From the NCBI RefSeq assembly GCF_030546805.1, contig NZ_JAUOPC010000005.1, positions 62,001 to 126,000 on the forward strand: 64,000 nucleotides of DNA. Direction: 5' to 3'. The notes below the pieces were generated by a model. That model was not told the DNA's origin. It saw nothing but the letters and a program-made list of their open reading frames with translations, and did not search any database. Within the stretch, counting starts at the first letter, position 1; each line of letters opens with the position of its first letter. The stretch comes from Cyclobacterium sp. 1_MG-2023 (GTDB taxonomy: Bacteria > Bacteroidota > Bacteroidia > Cytophagales > Cyclobacteriaceae). Below are positions 1 to 9,482 of this stretch, in pieces. The position numbers and the translations under genes were made by a program.

Positions 1-1956
1 CACTTGATCCCCAAGGCCTATGGCTCCACTTTCCACCTTTATGGTTTCCTTCTGTACGATTGGTTTCTTTTCCGGTTTAATTCCGGCTTTATGTTCATCA
101 AGTTCCTGCCTTATTTTTTTGGTCGCTTCCTTATTGGCTTGTGATTCTTTAATGGAGCGGATGGTATTTTCAATTTTCCGATTGGTATCGTCTAATAACA
201 GCTTTGCTTGGGCTTTGGCTTCATTTAATATGGCCTTTTTCTGATCTTCAAGAGTTGCCTTCAGTGCATTGTATTCTTTCAGCCTGGAAGCCAGCAATCG
301 GTCTTTGCGCTCAGCTTCAACTATTAGGCTCTCATACTTGCTTTTTTCACTTTCCACCTTTAAAAGCAACTTGTCATAGCGCACCCTAGTTTCTCCGATC
401 TGGGCTTTTGCATGAAGTACAATTTCCTTCGGTATACCAATTTTACCTGCAATTTCAAAAGCAAAAGAACTTCCGGGCTTCCCTATCTCCAGCTCATATA
501 ATGGTTCTAGGCGATCCACATCAAACCTCATCGCTCCATTCACCATCCCATGACTCTTAGAGGCCAGCTGTTTTAAATTACCATAATGAGTAGTTACCAA
601 ACCAAATGCACCTGATTTATTCAATGCAATCAATAGTGCCTCTGCTATGGCACCACCAAACTGTGGTTCCGTACCTGTACCAAATTCATCAATAAAAAAT
701 AGCGTTCGCTTATTGGCAAAAAAGGTAAAGTGCTTCATATTCATCAAATGCGAACTATAAGTACTGAGGTCATTCTCAATATTTTGTTCATCTCCTATAT
801 CAATAAAGAATTGATCAAAAATAGCACACTTCGACTTGGGCTCCATCGGAACAAGTAAGCCACACTGAAACATATATTGCACCAATGCCACGGTTTTAAG
901 TGTCACTGACTTCCCTCCTGCATTGGGCCCTGATATTACCAACAAGCGATGATTGGGGTCCAACTTTATGGAAACAGGCACAATGGCTTTTCCCTGATGC
1001 TTGAGAGACATTTCCAGAAGTGGATGCCTGGCTTTTTGCCAAGCCATCTCCCGTTCTTTTACCATCTCTGGATTAATCCCATTGATCTTTAATGCAAACT
1101 TGGCCTTGGCTCGAATAAAATCAACCATGCCCAAAAAATGAAACGCTCTCTTTAATGTGGGGATATATTCCCGGAGCTCATCGGTAAGTTTGGTAAGGAT
1201 CTTTTGCACCTCTCTTCGCTCCATATACAAGAGGTCTTTGATATCATTGTTGATATCCAAGACCTCTGCAGGCTCTAGATATACAGTCTGGCCTGTTGCC
1301 GACTCATCATGAATAAACCCTTTGATGCGTCTTTTATACTCTGCTAGAATCGGGATCACCATTCTCCCTCCCCTGATGGTAATGGATGCATCTTCAGGTG
1401 TAAAACCCTGAGATTTTGCAGACCTATAAATACTATCGAGCACTTTTCGTATCCGATTTTCTTCATAAGCAAGCTGTGTCCGCACAATGTTTAACTCCTT
1501 GGAAGCATTGTCCTTCATTTTCCCCTTGTCATCCAAGACCCGGTCAATACTGAATGTGAGGGAAATATTATCTTCTACCATCCCCAAGAGCTGAAACAGT
1601 TGCGGGTATTCTTCAGCATTCTTTTTGAAGAAAAGCACGCAACTTTCCAGGGTCTTTAGACCCAAGCGGATTTCATGAAAATCCTCCTCAAACAAAAAGG
1701 TACCTTCTATTTTAGCCTTATTGAGGTAAGGATAAATATTGATATAATTGTTATTGGGAAATGCTTCTCCTGAGACCAATATCTGCCTGAACTCCTCAGT
1801 TTGGGTCAAAAGCCTGCTGAGCAACTTCCTGTCTTTTGAGAAAGCAATTTTTTTTACAAAATCAGCACCCAGTACACCAGTACATTCCTCTCTTATTAAA
1901 TCTTTGATTTTATCAAAGTCTATTTTTTCCTCCAAATTTTCTGGATACAATTTCAT
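1..1956 (-). CDS. mutS2: MutS2 family protein (C-terminus cut by window edge)
   Basis: The 652 residues visible are the N-terminal and ATPase parts of MutS2, a MutS paralogue that acts on branched or recombining DNA and, in some bacteria, on collided ribosomes. The ATPase Walker A motif GPNAGGKS lies at about residues 341-348 (bases 910-933). It is followed by the Walker B-type FFIDEFGTG and a TTHYGNLK segment. A long charged coiled-coil region then runs to the edge. MutS2 proteins are usually near 780-800 residues, so the missing part should hold the KOW-like and Smr nuclease domains. The ATG at 1956 abuts the stop of the DUF4296 gene (TAAATG), so the two are probably co-transcribed and translationally coupled. 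Family identity is very secure. Whether it carries an Smr domain cannot be seen here. Confidence 0.95.
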   Translation of the reverse strand, partial: MKLYPENLEEKIDFDKIKDLIREECTGVLGADFVKKIAFSKDRKLLSRLLTQTEEFRQILVSGEAFPNNNYINIYPYLNKAKIEGTFLFEEDFHEIRLGLKTLESCVLFFKKNAEEYPQLFQLLGMVEDNISLTFSIDRVLDDKGKMKDNASKELNIVRTQLAYEENRIRKVLDSIYRSAKSQGFTPEDASITIRGGRMVIPILAEYKRRIKGFIHDESATGQTVYLEPAEVLDINNDIKDLLYMERREVQKILTKLTDELREYIPTLKRAFHFLGMVDFIRAKAKFALKINGINPEMVKEREMAWQKARHPLLEMSLKHQGKAIVPVSIKLDPNHRLLVISGPNAGGKSVTLKTVALVQYMFQCGLLVPMEPKSKCAIFDQFFIDIGDEQNIENDLSTYSSHLMNMKHFTFFANKRTLFFIDEFGTGTEPQFGGAIAEALLIALNKSGAFGLVTTHYGNLKQLASKSHGMVNGAMRFDVDRLEPLYELEIGKPGSSFAFEIAGKIGIPKEIVLHAKAQIGETRVRYDKLLLKVESEKSKYESLIVEAERKDRLLASRLKEYNALKATLEDQKKAILNEAKAQAKLLLDDTNRKIENTIRSIKESQANKEATKKIRQELDEHKAGIKPEKKPIVQKETIKVESGAIGLGDQV

Positions 1957-2307
1957 TTATGGCTGTTGGTTTTGCTGTGCTTCTTTTTCCTTTACGGACA
2001 ATGAATCTATGGTCCGTTCATATAAATATTCCATTTTGGCAGCATCCCTCAAATAAAATTCCAAACTTTTTATATAAACAGATTCGGGGACACCATGTTT
2101 CTCAAAAATTCTCCTTTCCAAAATTGGATAAAGCACCTTTGATGAATCATAGGGAATGGAGAGGGATTGCACAAAGCCCTCTGTCAGATGTATATCCACA
2201 AGAATATTAACCATGGTATCTTCTGACAAAATGTCTTCGGCTTCATTATTCTTTGCACAAGAAAATGTCCCGAAAAGGAAAGCAAAAGCTATAGATAGGT
2301 ATTTCAC
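1957..2307 (-). CDS. DUF4296 lipoprotein
   Basis: This is a small exported protein of 116 residues. A hydrophobic N-terminus ends in a lipobox-like FGTFSC with Cys at about 17, so it is probably a lipoprotein. The body has the features of DUF4296: an early LVDIHLTEGF segment, then FEKHGVPESVYIKSLEFY and a helical tail with the YLYERTIDSL stretch. The family is largely restricted to Bacteroidota and has no established function. It directly precedes mutS2 with no intervening base, which suggests one transcript. Nothing in the sequence ties it to DNA repair. The family call is good; the function is unknown. Confidence 0.8.
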   Translation of the reverse strand: MKYLSIAFAFLFGTFSCAKNNEAEDILSEDTMVNILVDIHLTEGFVQSLSIPYDSSKVLYPILERRIFEKHGVPESVYIKSLEFYLRDAAKMEYLYERTIDSLSVKEKEAQQNQQP

Positions 2308-2413
2308 ATTTCAAAATTACCTAATTCCTTTTAAAATTGACAATAAGTAAAGGCTAAGTCGTTTTATTATTCGAATATGACTGCTAAATTAGGCCTCTGA
2401 TTAAAAAATAAAA

Positions 2414-3292
2414 ATGAATCAACTGATAAAAAAGCTTAGAAAATATGAAATCCTTCTGAGGAAAGTGGCCAATAGCCACCTTCAAGGAGACCATCAATCT
2501 ATTTTCAAAGGTGCGGGCTTAGAGTTTGATGACCTTCGCCCCTATCAGTATGGTGATGATGTCCGGACGATTGAATGGAAGGTGTCTGCAAAAGGCCATG
2601 GAACTTTCGTAAAGACCTTCAAAGAAGATAAAGATCAAAGTGTATACTTTCTTTTGGATGTAAGTGGTTCACAAGACATCGGCAGTAAGGAAAGGAAAAA
2701 AATTGACCTTGGAAAAGAAATTGCAGGGGTCTTGACATTGGCCTCTATCCATGATGGCTCACAAGTTGGATTGATTAGTTATTCAGATCAAAAGGAAAAA
2801 ATCGTACTGCCTGGAAAAGGCACCCGACAGGCCGTAAAGGTTATTCGAGGAATATTCAGCCAAGACATGAAATCAAAGAAAACAGACCTTGATGGGATGT
2901 TTACCTTTAGTCTCAATCTCATTAAAAAGAGGGCAATAATCTTCGTTATATCTGATTTTATTGATGAAGGATATGAAAGAACCTTAAAAGCTATGGCGTT
3001 CAAACATGATTTAGTGGTATTACAAATGACCGACCCAATAGAAGCAGCATTACCCTCGTTAGGAATTATACCTGTTTTTGACAAAGAAGAAGACAAAACC
3101 ACTTGGGTAAATACTGCCTTTGGTGGGTTCTCCAAAAAGATCGCCTCATCCTTCGTCTCTGAACGAAACCATCTTAAGGATTTTTGCAAAAAAAACCAGA
3201 TCAATTACCTTCAGATAGCCACAGATCAAGACATCGTCCTACCTTTGATGGAATTATTTAAGTCAAGAAATAAAACCATGAAACGTGGATAG
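2414..3292 (+). CDS. DUF58 protein of the Bat operon
   Basis: This soluble protein of 292 residues has the DUF58 signature YxxGDDVRTIEW at residues 44-55. A von Willebrand A-like fold follows, with a MIDAS-type DVSGS at residues 82-86. DUF58 proteins normally work with a MoxR AAA ATPase and membrane VWA proteins in the Bat (Bacteroides aerotolerance) type system, thought to assist folding or metal insertion of envelope proteins. Here it is the first gene of a three-gene operon, and its end overlaps the next gene by 8 bases. No moxR gene lies upstream, where it usually sits; instead the divergent DUF4296-mutS2 unit is found. The call is secure; the cellular role is known only in outline. Confidence 0.9.
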   Translation: MNQLIKKLRKYEILLRKVANSHLQGDHQSIFKGAGLEFDDLRPYQYGDDVRTIEWKVSAKGHGTFVKTFKEDKDQSVYFLLDVSGSQDIGSKERKKIDLGKEIAGVLTLASIHDGSQVGLISYSDQKEKIVLPGKGTRQAVKVIRGIFSQDMKSKKTDLDGMFTFSLNLIKKRAIIFVISDFIDEGYERTLKAMAFKHDLVVLQMTDPIEAALPSLGIIPVFDKEEDKTTWVNTAFGGFSKKIASSFVSERNHLKDFCKKNQINYLQIATDQDIVLPLMELFKSRNKTMKRG

Positions 3293-4187
3293 AATAGTAA
3301 AACTAAGTTATTTGCTTGCCTTTCTTATCTCACCAATCTCCTTTGTACAAGGTCAAGATGTCACTGTAGAAGGGTATTTCCTGCAAGACTCTGCAAAGTT
3401 AGGTGAAAGGGTGGGCTATGTCTTAAAATCTAGCTATCCCAGCGAGCTTCCGATTATATTTCCGGACTCCACCTATGACTTTGGCGATTTTGAGTATTTA
3501 GACAAACAAATTTTCACTTCTTACACTAAAGACAGTATCACTTTGGACAGTGCTGTCTACTGGATTTCAAACTTTTCCTTGGATTCTATTCAAGAGTTTA
3601 AAATCCCAGTGTATGAAGTATTAAATTATGACAGCATAAGCCACTTCCCACAACCTGCTCCTTTGGCCCTTACTTTCACCATTGAGGAAATCCCGGAGGA
3701 GTTGGCTTTTGAACAAAACAACAGCTACCTCAATATCCCACAAGCTTTCAATTACCCCTACCTAATTATTGGAACCGTGGCAATCGTGCTGCTAGTAATA
3801 TTGGCCATTCTGATTTTCGGAAAAGGACTGATTAAAAGGTGGAAAGCCTATCGAGAGCGTAAAAAGTGGCGCAAATTCCTTTCCAATTGGGAAAGCTCTA
3901 TGCAGCTATTGATAAACAAACCCGGCATTCAGGAGGCCGATGAATTACTCGGCCTGTGGAAAAATTATTTGGAGAATTTGACAGGAAGTCCATATAAAGA
4001 ATGGACAAGTACTGAGATCGCTGAGCATTTAAATAAGCCTGAAATAATAAAAGACTTTCGAAAAATAGAACTGATTATTTACGCCAATCGGGTAGATGAT
4101 AATATTCGGGAAGCCTGTGATAATTTATTGAAAATATCAGAAGGGCTATTGGAAGAAAAAATTGATAAAATCCACAACCATGACTGA
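3285..4187 (+). CDS. BatD-like membrane protein
   Basis: This protein of 300 residues starts with GTG, which allows an 8-base overlap with the DUF58 gene; starting later would lose the signal peptide (residues 1-23, ending near VQGQ). A beta-rich extracytoplasmic domain runs from about 25 to 150. A single membrane helix covers about 158-180, and a basic cytoplasmic region of roughly 115 residues follows. This layout matches the short BatD/DUF4381-like component found between DUF58 and BatA genes in Bacteroidota. It has no catalytic motif that I recognise. Its end overlaps the BatA gene by 8 bases, so the three proteins are likely made together. Assignment rests on architecture and context more than on motif. 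Confidence 0.7.
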   Translation: MDRIVKLSYLLAFLISPISFVQGQDVTVEGYFLQDSAKLGERVGYVLKSSYPSELPIIFPDSTYDFGDFEYLDKQIFTSYTKDSITLDSAVYWISNFSLDSIQEFKIPVYEVLNYDSISHFPQPAPLALTFTIEEIPEELAFEQNNSYLNIPQAFNYPYLIIGTVAIVLLVILAILIFGKGLIKRWKAYRERKKWRKFLSNWESSMQLLINKPGIQEADELLGLWKNYLENLTGSPYKEWTSTEIAEHLNKPEIIKDFRKIELIIYANRVDDNIREACDNLLKISEGLLEEKIDKIHNHD

Positions 4188-5220
4188 TGTCTCTTCTTTT
4201 TTTTCTTGGAGCTGGTTTTCACCTGAAACCCTGCGAAGTTTTGAGTGGGAGAATTTCTTCTTACTCCATCTGATTTGGATTATCCCAATATTGTTATTGA
4301 TCAGAAAGTTTATTAAACTGATTAAAAAACCGGTTTTAGAGCTTTCCCTTCCAAAAATAGTACCGACGAAGAACCCATGGACCTACCTTCGTCTTTTGCC
4401 TTCATTCTTTTTTCTTTTGGCTCTTTGGATGGTGGTGATTGCACTGGCCAGACCCCAACGTACCAATGAAAAGGTGGAACAGTATACCGAAGGAATTGAC
4501 ATCATGTTGGTAATGGATATTTCAGAATCCATGGATCTGCAAGACTTTACCCCTAACCGGCTGGAGGCAGCTAAGGAAACAGCAATAGATTTCATCAATG
4601 GCAGAATTGCTGATCGGATTGGCATGGTAATTTTCTCGGGAGAAGCATTCTCTCTAGCTCCCCTTACCACAGATTACGAACTTCTTACCGACTTGGTCAA
4701 TAGTATTACCTTCAATATGATGGACGCTAAAGGGACGGCCATAGGCAGTGCCGTCTCTACAGGCATTAACCGTATGAGAGAATCAGAAGCCAAATCCAAA
4801 GTTATGGTTTTGCTTAGTGATGGAGACAACAATGCAGGAAATGTAGACCCGGTGTTTGCTGCCCAGCTAGCAGAAGCCATGGACGTTAAGATTTACACCA
4901 TTGCCGTAGGAAAAGATGGGATGGTTCCTTATGGAACAGATTTTTTCGGTAGACCTCAGATGATTGAAAGTTACCTTAATGAAGAAACCTTAAGGAACAT
5001 TGCCCGCATAACCAAAGCAGAGTTTTTTAGAGCTTCTGATGACAAAGCCCTAGAAAATATTTTCACAAAAATTGATGAATTAGAGAAAGCTGAGATTATT
5101 GAATCCCGCTATAAAGAAACCATGGATTATTACAGGCCTTATCTCATTTGGGGAATTATCTTTTTCTTTATCTGGCTGACTCTAAAAAATACGTTTTTCA
5201 ACAATTTCCTCTTGGATTAA
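4180..5220 (+). CDS. batA: BatA-type VWA membrane protein
   Basis: The protein has 346 residues from the ATG at 4180, chosen over an upstream TTG at 4162 because it gives the same short overlap seen between the other operon genes. Membrane helices lie at about 27-45 and 74-92, and a third near residues 322-343 anchors the C-terminus. The extracytoplasmic von Willebrand A domain between them carries an intact MIDAS DISES at 113-117 and the later LLSDGDNN stretch. BatA proteins are the metal-binding adhesion-like subunits of the Bat system. The operon appears to end here: no second VWA protein (BatB) or TPR protein (BatC) follows, and a terminator stands about 190 bases downstream. Confidence 0.88.
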   Translation: MTDVSSFFSWSWFSPETLRSFEWENFFLLHLIWIIPILLLIRKFIKLIKKPVLELSLPKIVPTKNPWTYLRLLPSFFFLLALWMVVIALARPQRTNEKVEQYTEGIDIMLVMDISESMDLQDFTPNRLEAAKETAIDFINGRIADRIGMVIFSGEAFSLAPLTTDYELLTDLVNSITFNMMDAKGTAIGSAVSTGINRMRESEAKSKVMVLLSDGDNNAGNVDPVFAAQLAEAMDVKIYTIAVGKDGMVPYGTDFFGRPQMIESYLNEETLRNIARITKAEFFRASDDKALENIFTKIDELEKAEIIESRYKETMDYYRPYLIWGIIFFFIWLTLKNTFFNNFLLD

Positions 5221-5547
5221 TACTCAAGACTTTGTCCTTTACAAAACCAAAAAACCACTCAATTTTCAACTATTTAGTGGAAGCTAAACCTATCAATGGT
5301 ATTTTCAAGTGATGGCCTCTTTTCGTTTACCAAAGCTTAGGTAAAAAATTTCAACAGTCCATCAGCCCAAGAAGGTAGAACAATATTCTTGCTTTTAAGC
5401 CTAGAAATAAAAAGACCGATTTAAATATAAAATCGGTCTTTTTATTAGAATATTGTGAACCGAGAAGTTGGCCAGCAGGCCTTGACCAGCAATATGGCAT
5501 CTGGTTTTAGCGCTTGATCATTGACATTCTTCAGGTTAACGTTGAGC
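5221..5547. other. Intergenic region between convergent units
   Basis: These 327 bases separate the plus-strand Bat operon from the minus-strand Gfo/Idh/MocA gene. They contain one clear bidirectional terminator (5409-5446) and no open frame with recognisable content. No tRNA-like structure is visible. The first 180 bases may simply be a long 3' untranslated region. Confidence 0.6.
5409..5446. terminator. Bidirectional intrinsic terminator
   Basis: An A-rich arm AAAAAGACCGATTT pairs with AAATCGGTCTTTTT across a short AT loop, so either strand ends the stem in a U-run. It sits between the convergent Bat operon and the Gfo/Idh/MocA gene and can serve both. Confidence 0.85.
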
Positions 5548-6969
5548 TCAGCTCATTTCCCAACCACTTCTTACTGGTTCTTTAATATATTTATCAGCCT
5601 CTGCAAGGCCGGTTGCCTTAAGATTTTCGGCATCCCAGTTAATTTTTTGTCCTTTCATCCTTAGAGAAAGTACTCCCAGCAATGTAATTTCCGTTAAATG
5701 CGCTCCATATTCAAAGTTTGAACTGGCTTCAGGACCTCCTTTAATCGCATTCACCCAATCTCTAAAATGTCCTTTAGAACGAGGAATAACTTCTTTAGGC
5801 TTTTTAATATTCTCCGCCAAACTCTTTGGAAAGACCTGTGGTTTTCGGTCTCCTCCATTCACAATAATCCCCTTGTCTCCTACAAACATCGCAGCTCTAG
5901 ATGGCCATTGGTATCCTTCAGGCAATGCCGGATGTAATTTTGGCTTAAGTCCACCTGAATACCAGGTCAGTTGAATAGGCTTTCCGGTATTGTTATCAGG
6001 GAAATTATAGTAACCTATTTCCCCGTATGGGGCAATATTCTCATTGCTAAATCCTGATGGAAAAACCTCAATGGAATCCGGGTGCCCCAGTTCAAAAGCC
6101 CAAGTTGCGGCATCCATGTCATGGCAACCGAAGTCCCCTAATGCCCCACATCCGAAATCCCAAAAATCTCTCCATGTAACAGGGGTGTACCATTTATGGA
6201 ATGGTCTATTGGCTGAAGGCCCTAACCAAAGGTCCCAATCAAAGCCATGTGGCTTTTCGGTATTGGTGGTAGGCACCCCTTGCATTTCATCTATCCACCT
6301 TGAAGCAGGTACCCAAGAATGGGTTTCCCTAACTTCTCCAATCACTCCTGCCCTCAAGTATTCCACTGTTTGTCGAATACCATCAGTGCTATGCCCAACA
6401 TTTCCCATCTGCGTGGCCAAGCCTGTCTCTTTAGTCAATTGTTTGATCATCCTCGCTTCCCAGATATTATGGGTTAGGGGTTTTTCGCAATAAACATGCT
6501 TGCCTAACTTCATGGAAGCATATGTAACAAAAGCATGAGTATTGTCAGGGGTGGAGCAGCACACAGCATCAAGTCCTTGTTCTTTTTCAAGCATTTCACG
6601 AAAATCCAAGTATTCATTTACTTTGAAATTTTCGGTTTTATCTTCATAATGATCTTCTATCAAGCGCTTTACAGGCTCTCTACCGGCAATGGACCGATAA
6701 TAAAAATTAGCCAAATCCCAGTACTCTGCAGGGTCTGCTATAGCAGTGATCTGTACATCGTCCAACTTCATTAAATCTATGGCATTTTTCCTACCTTTAC
6801 CCCCTACTCCTATCATGCCGATATTTACTTTATCACTAGGGGCTACATACCCCTGTCCACCAAGCACGAATCTTGGCACAATAAAAAAACTTGCAGCACT
6901 TAATGAGGCAGTTTTAATGAAATCTCTCCTGGAATCAGGCTTTTTATTTATATCTGGTTTATCAAGCAT
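5548..6969 (-). CDS. Exported Gfo/Idh/MocA family oxidoreductase
   Basis: This NAD(P)-dependent oxidoreductase has 473 residues. It has a twin-arginine signal (SRRDFIKTASLSAASFF at about 13-29) and then a Rossmann nucleotide loop, GMIGVGGKG, ending at residue 59. The EKP motif typical of the family is seen as CEKPLTHN at 161-168. The C-terminal half has the family's mixed alpha/beta substrate domain. Tat export implies that it folds with its cofactor and acts in the periplasm, as for many sugar-acting members in Bacteroidota. It is the last gene of a minus-strand series with an amidohydrolase and a TrpB2. Substrate unknown; sugar or cyclitol derivatives are the family norm. Confidence 0.9.
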   Translation of the reverse strand: MLDKPDINKKPDSRRDFIKTASLSAASFFIVPRFVLGGQGYVAPSDKVNIGMIGVGGKGRKNAIDLMKLDDVQITAIADPAEYWDLANFYYRSIAGREPVKRLIEDHYEDKTENFKVNEYLDFREMLEKEQGLDAVCCSTPDNTHAFVTYASMKLGKHVYCEKPLTHNIWEARMIKQLTKETGLATQMGNVGHSTDGIRQTVEYLRAGVIGEVRETHSWVPASRWIDEMQGVPTTNTEKPHGFDWDLWLGPSANRPFHKWYTPVTWRDFWDFGCGALGDFGCHDMDAATWAFELGHPDSIEVFPSGFSNENIAPYGEIGYYNFPDNNTGKPIQLTWYSGGLKPKLHPALPEGYQWPSRAAMFVGDKGIIVNGGDRKPQVFPKSLAENIKKPKEVIPRSKGHFRDWVNAIKGGPEASSNFEYGAHLTEITLLGVLSLRMKGQKINWDAENLKATGLAEADKYIKEPVRSGWEMS

Positions 6970-7065
6970 TATTGAATTTTTAGTTTATCAAAAGAGTTAG
7001 CCTACTAATAATTTCTCTATAAATTTAGAAAAAATCCACTTTAAATTAAATTTTCCCCTGCTATA

Positions 7066-7980
7066 TTATACCCTATAAACAGATCTAGCATTTTGGTGGT
7101 ACAATTTTTTCTTTTCACTTGATGTCAATAATTTAGACAAGGCATAGAAGTCCCTAATCCAATCTTGATAACTGGCAGCTCGCAATAATACCGGCCAATC
7201 GCCACCAAAAATAACCCTATCAATACCAAAGACATCTAACACGGTATTGAAGTAAGGTCTCATTTGATCCAAGCGATTTCCCGATTGATTCGTCTTGGTT
7301 AACATTCCTGAAATTTTACAACTCACATTAGCTAAGGAAGAAAAAGGTAATATGGCTTTTGACCAAACTTTCCAATCCATATTCCCAATGTCCGGATTCG
7401 CAATATGGTCCAAAATGATCACAAGATCAGGGTTGGCTTTTGCAAATGAATAAGCTGCAGGCAGCTCAGCAGGCCTAATATTTAGGTCATAAGAGTAACC
7501 CATCTTTTTAAGTATTTGGATACCTGCATTAAACCCTGAATGCTCTGGCATAAAAGCCTTTCGAATTCCTCTAACAATATCCCTTTCAGCCAAAATCTCC
7601 ATTTCTTTCATGCCTCCCTCCCCTTTCTCCAAAGGGAAATATGCCACCATTCCTGCTATTCTATTCTCTTTTTCTCGAACACCAATAACCCAATCTACTT
7701 CCTCAAGGTATTGATTTGGGTCACGTCCACACTCCACAAAAACCATTTTTTCAATCGGACAGCCTTGAGTGGCTATATGGTAATCTTTCAAAAGAAAATT
7801 TCGGGAAAGTATATTATTTGGATTTTTTAACCAAGGATAGTCCAAGCGGTCTAAATCCCATAAATGGAGATGTGTATCAACAATAGGAATTTCATCATCC
7901 ATAATAAAAGGAGCGTATTGCGGTAGCGACAGTGCGCCACCGATCAACCCTCCTTTTCTTAAAAAACTTCTTCTATCCAT
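7066..7980 (-). CDS. Exported amidohydrolase-fold hydrolase (lactonase-like, COG3618 type)
   Basis: This protein of 304 residues opens with a Tat-like leader (DRRSFLRKGGLIGGALSLP). It then has the metal-binding beta-strand motif VDTHLHLWD at 34-42, followed by LDYPWL, a combination characteristic of the COG3618 metal-dependent hydrolases that include sugar-acid lactonases and 2-pyrone-4,6-dicarboxylate lactonase relatives. Later blocks include LDHIANP and FGGDWPV, where further metal or catalytic residues are expected. It lies 18 bases after the TrpB2 gene and 96 bases before the Gfo/Idh/MocA gene on the same strand. An oxidoreductase producing a lactone and a lactonase opening it would make a coherent pair, but that is inference. 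Confidence 0.8.
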   Translation of the reverse strand: MDRRSFLRKGGLIGGALSLPQYAPFIMDDEIPIVDTHLHLWDLDRLDYPWLKNPNNILSRNFLLKDYHIATQGCPIEKMVFVECGRDPNQYLEEVDWVIGVREKENRIAGMVAYFPLEKGEGGMKEMEILAERDIVRGIRKAFMPEHSGFNAGIQILKKMGYSYDLNIRPAELPAAYSFAKANPDLVIILDHIANPDIGNMDWKVWSKAILPFSSLANVSCKISGMLTKTNQSGNRLDQMRPYFNTVLDVFGIDRVIFGGDWPVLLRAASYQDWIRDFYALSKLLTSSEKKKLYHQNARSVYRV

Positions 7981-7998
7981 GTAATGCTCCCTTCCTCC

Positions 7999-9369
7999 TT
8001 AAGCGGGGATTTCGGGGGTATTAAGTTTAGCAATAGATTTATCAATCTCTTCTTGTCCTAGTTCATGACTTTTAATATTACCGGAAAAATAATCGTCATA
8101 AGCCTTCATGTCAAAATTACCATGTCCGCATAAATTAAATAGGATGGTTTTTGAAACCCCTTCCTCCTTGCATCTCTTAGCCTCCTTGATGGCTGTGGCA
8201 ATGCCGTGATTGGCTTCCGGAGCAGGAATAATTCCTTCTGACCTGGCAAAAAGAACGCCTGCATCGAATATTTCAAGGTTATCATGAGATTGGGCTTCAA
8301 TCAATTTATCTTTCAGCAATTGGCTGACAATCACTCCAGCTCCATGATACCGAAGCCCACCAGCATGAATTGGTGCCGGTATAAAGTCATGCCCTAGGGT
8401 ATACATAGGCAATAAGGGTGTCATTCCTGCTGTATCACCAAAGTCATACCTAAAAACCCCACGGGTAAGTTTTGGACAAGAGGAAGGTTCGCTGGCAATG
8501 CAACGAATATTTTTACCACCTTCCAAATTCAAACGTAAAAATGGAAAAGAAAGACCTGCGAAATTTGAACCTCCACCAAACGGTGCAATTACAATGTCAG
8601 GCATATCACTCCCGGCTTTTTCAAGTTGCTTGATGGCCTCTAAACCTATAATCGTCTGGTGTAATTTTACATGATTCAGAACACTTCCCAGTGCATATTT
8701 GGTATCCTCCCTGGTAGCGGCCATTTCTACGGCTTCTGAGATGGCTATCCCAAGGCTTCCCGGGGAATCAGGAAACTCTGCCAAAATCTTTCTTCCTGCT
8801 TCAGTCCTGTCTGAAGGAGATGGGTAGACATTGGCTCCCCAGGTATTCATCATCATTTTTCTATAAGGTTTGTCCTTATAAGAAAGCCTCACCATATACA
8901 CATCACATTCAAGACCGAAATGCTGACAAGCAAAGCTCAAAGCACTCCCCCACTGTCCGGCACCGGTTTCTGTGGTGATTCTTTTCACTCCTTCTTGTTT
9001 GTTATAATAAGCCTGAGGGATGGCGGTATTGGGCTTATGGGAACCTGAAGGACTAACCCCTTCATATTTATAATAAATTTTTGCCGGTGTATCTAAAGCT
9101 TTTTCCAAGCCATATGCACGATACATTGGCGTAGGTCTCCATATGGAGTACATAGTCCTTACCTCATCCGGTATTGTAACCCATTTATCGGCCGTTACTT
9201 CTTGTTTTATCAAAGCCTCCGGAAATAATGGTGCAAGTGCTTCAGGCCCTATGGGCTCCATGGTACCGGGGTTCAATGGAGGCAAGGGTTTATTAGGCAT
9301 ATCAGCTATGATATTGTACCAATTTTCAGGAATCTCGCTTTCTTCTAAGATTATTTTTCTGTTTTTCAT
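7999..9369 (-). CDS. TrpB2-type tryptophan synthase beta chain
   Basis: This fold-type II pyridoxal-phosphate enzyme of 456 residues is longer than ordinary TrpB (about 400). It has the TrpB2 features: an N-terminal extension with PLPPLNPGT, the PLP lysine K112 in SGSHKPNTA, the catalytic glutamate block [10 protein letters not shown] near E134, and the phosphate-cradle GGGSN at 265-269. TrpB2 proteins condense indole with serine and work without the TrpA subunit. No other trp gene is in the window. The gene is upstream of, and close to, an exported hydrolase and an oxidoreductase, and is probably co-transcribed with the hydrolase. It may salvage indole or act on another nucleophile. Confidence 0.92.
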   Translation of the reverse strand: MKNRKIILEESEIPENWYNIIADMPNKPLPPLNPGTMEPIGPEALAPLFPEALIKQEVTADKWVTIPDEVRTMYSIWRPTPMYRAYGLEKALDTPAKIYYKYEGVSPSGSHKPNTAIPQAYYNKQEGVKRITTETGAGQWGSALSFACQHFGLECDVYMVRLSYKDKPYRKMMMNTWGANVYPSPSDRTEAGRKILAEFPDSPGSLGIAISEAVEMAATREDTKYALGSVLNHVKLHQTIIGLEAIKQLEKAGSDMPDIVIAPFGGGSNFAGLSFPFLRLNLEGGKNIRCIASEPSSCPKLTRGVFRYDFGDTAGMTPLLPMYTLGHDFIPAPIHAGGLRYHGAGVIVSQLLKDKLIEAQSHDNLEIFDAGVLFARSEGIIPAPEANHGIATAIKEAKRCKEEGVSKTILFNLCGHGNFDMKAYDDYFSGNIKSHELGQEEIDKSIAKLNTPEIPA

Positions 9370-9482
9370 TTATAGAATGAATAAAAGGTTAACGGATATT
9401 TACTTAATATGTATCTCCCACCTAAAGCCGTGATTGTAGGGTTCATAATAACAATCACTTCAGGAGTGATACTACTAATTTT

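Noticed and set aside
9454-9470. ATCACT/AGTGAT hairpin after the ASPIC/UnbV gene
   Set aside because: The stem is only six bases and the minus-strand side lacks a good U-run; too weak to call a terminator.
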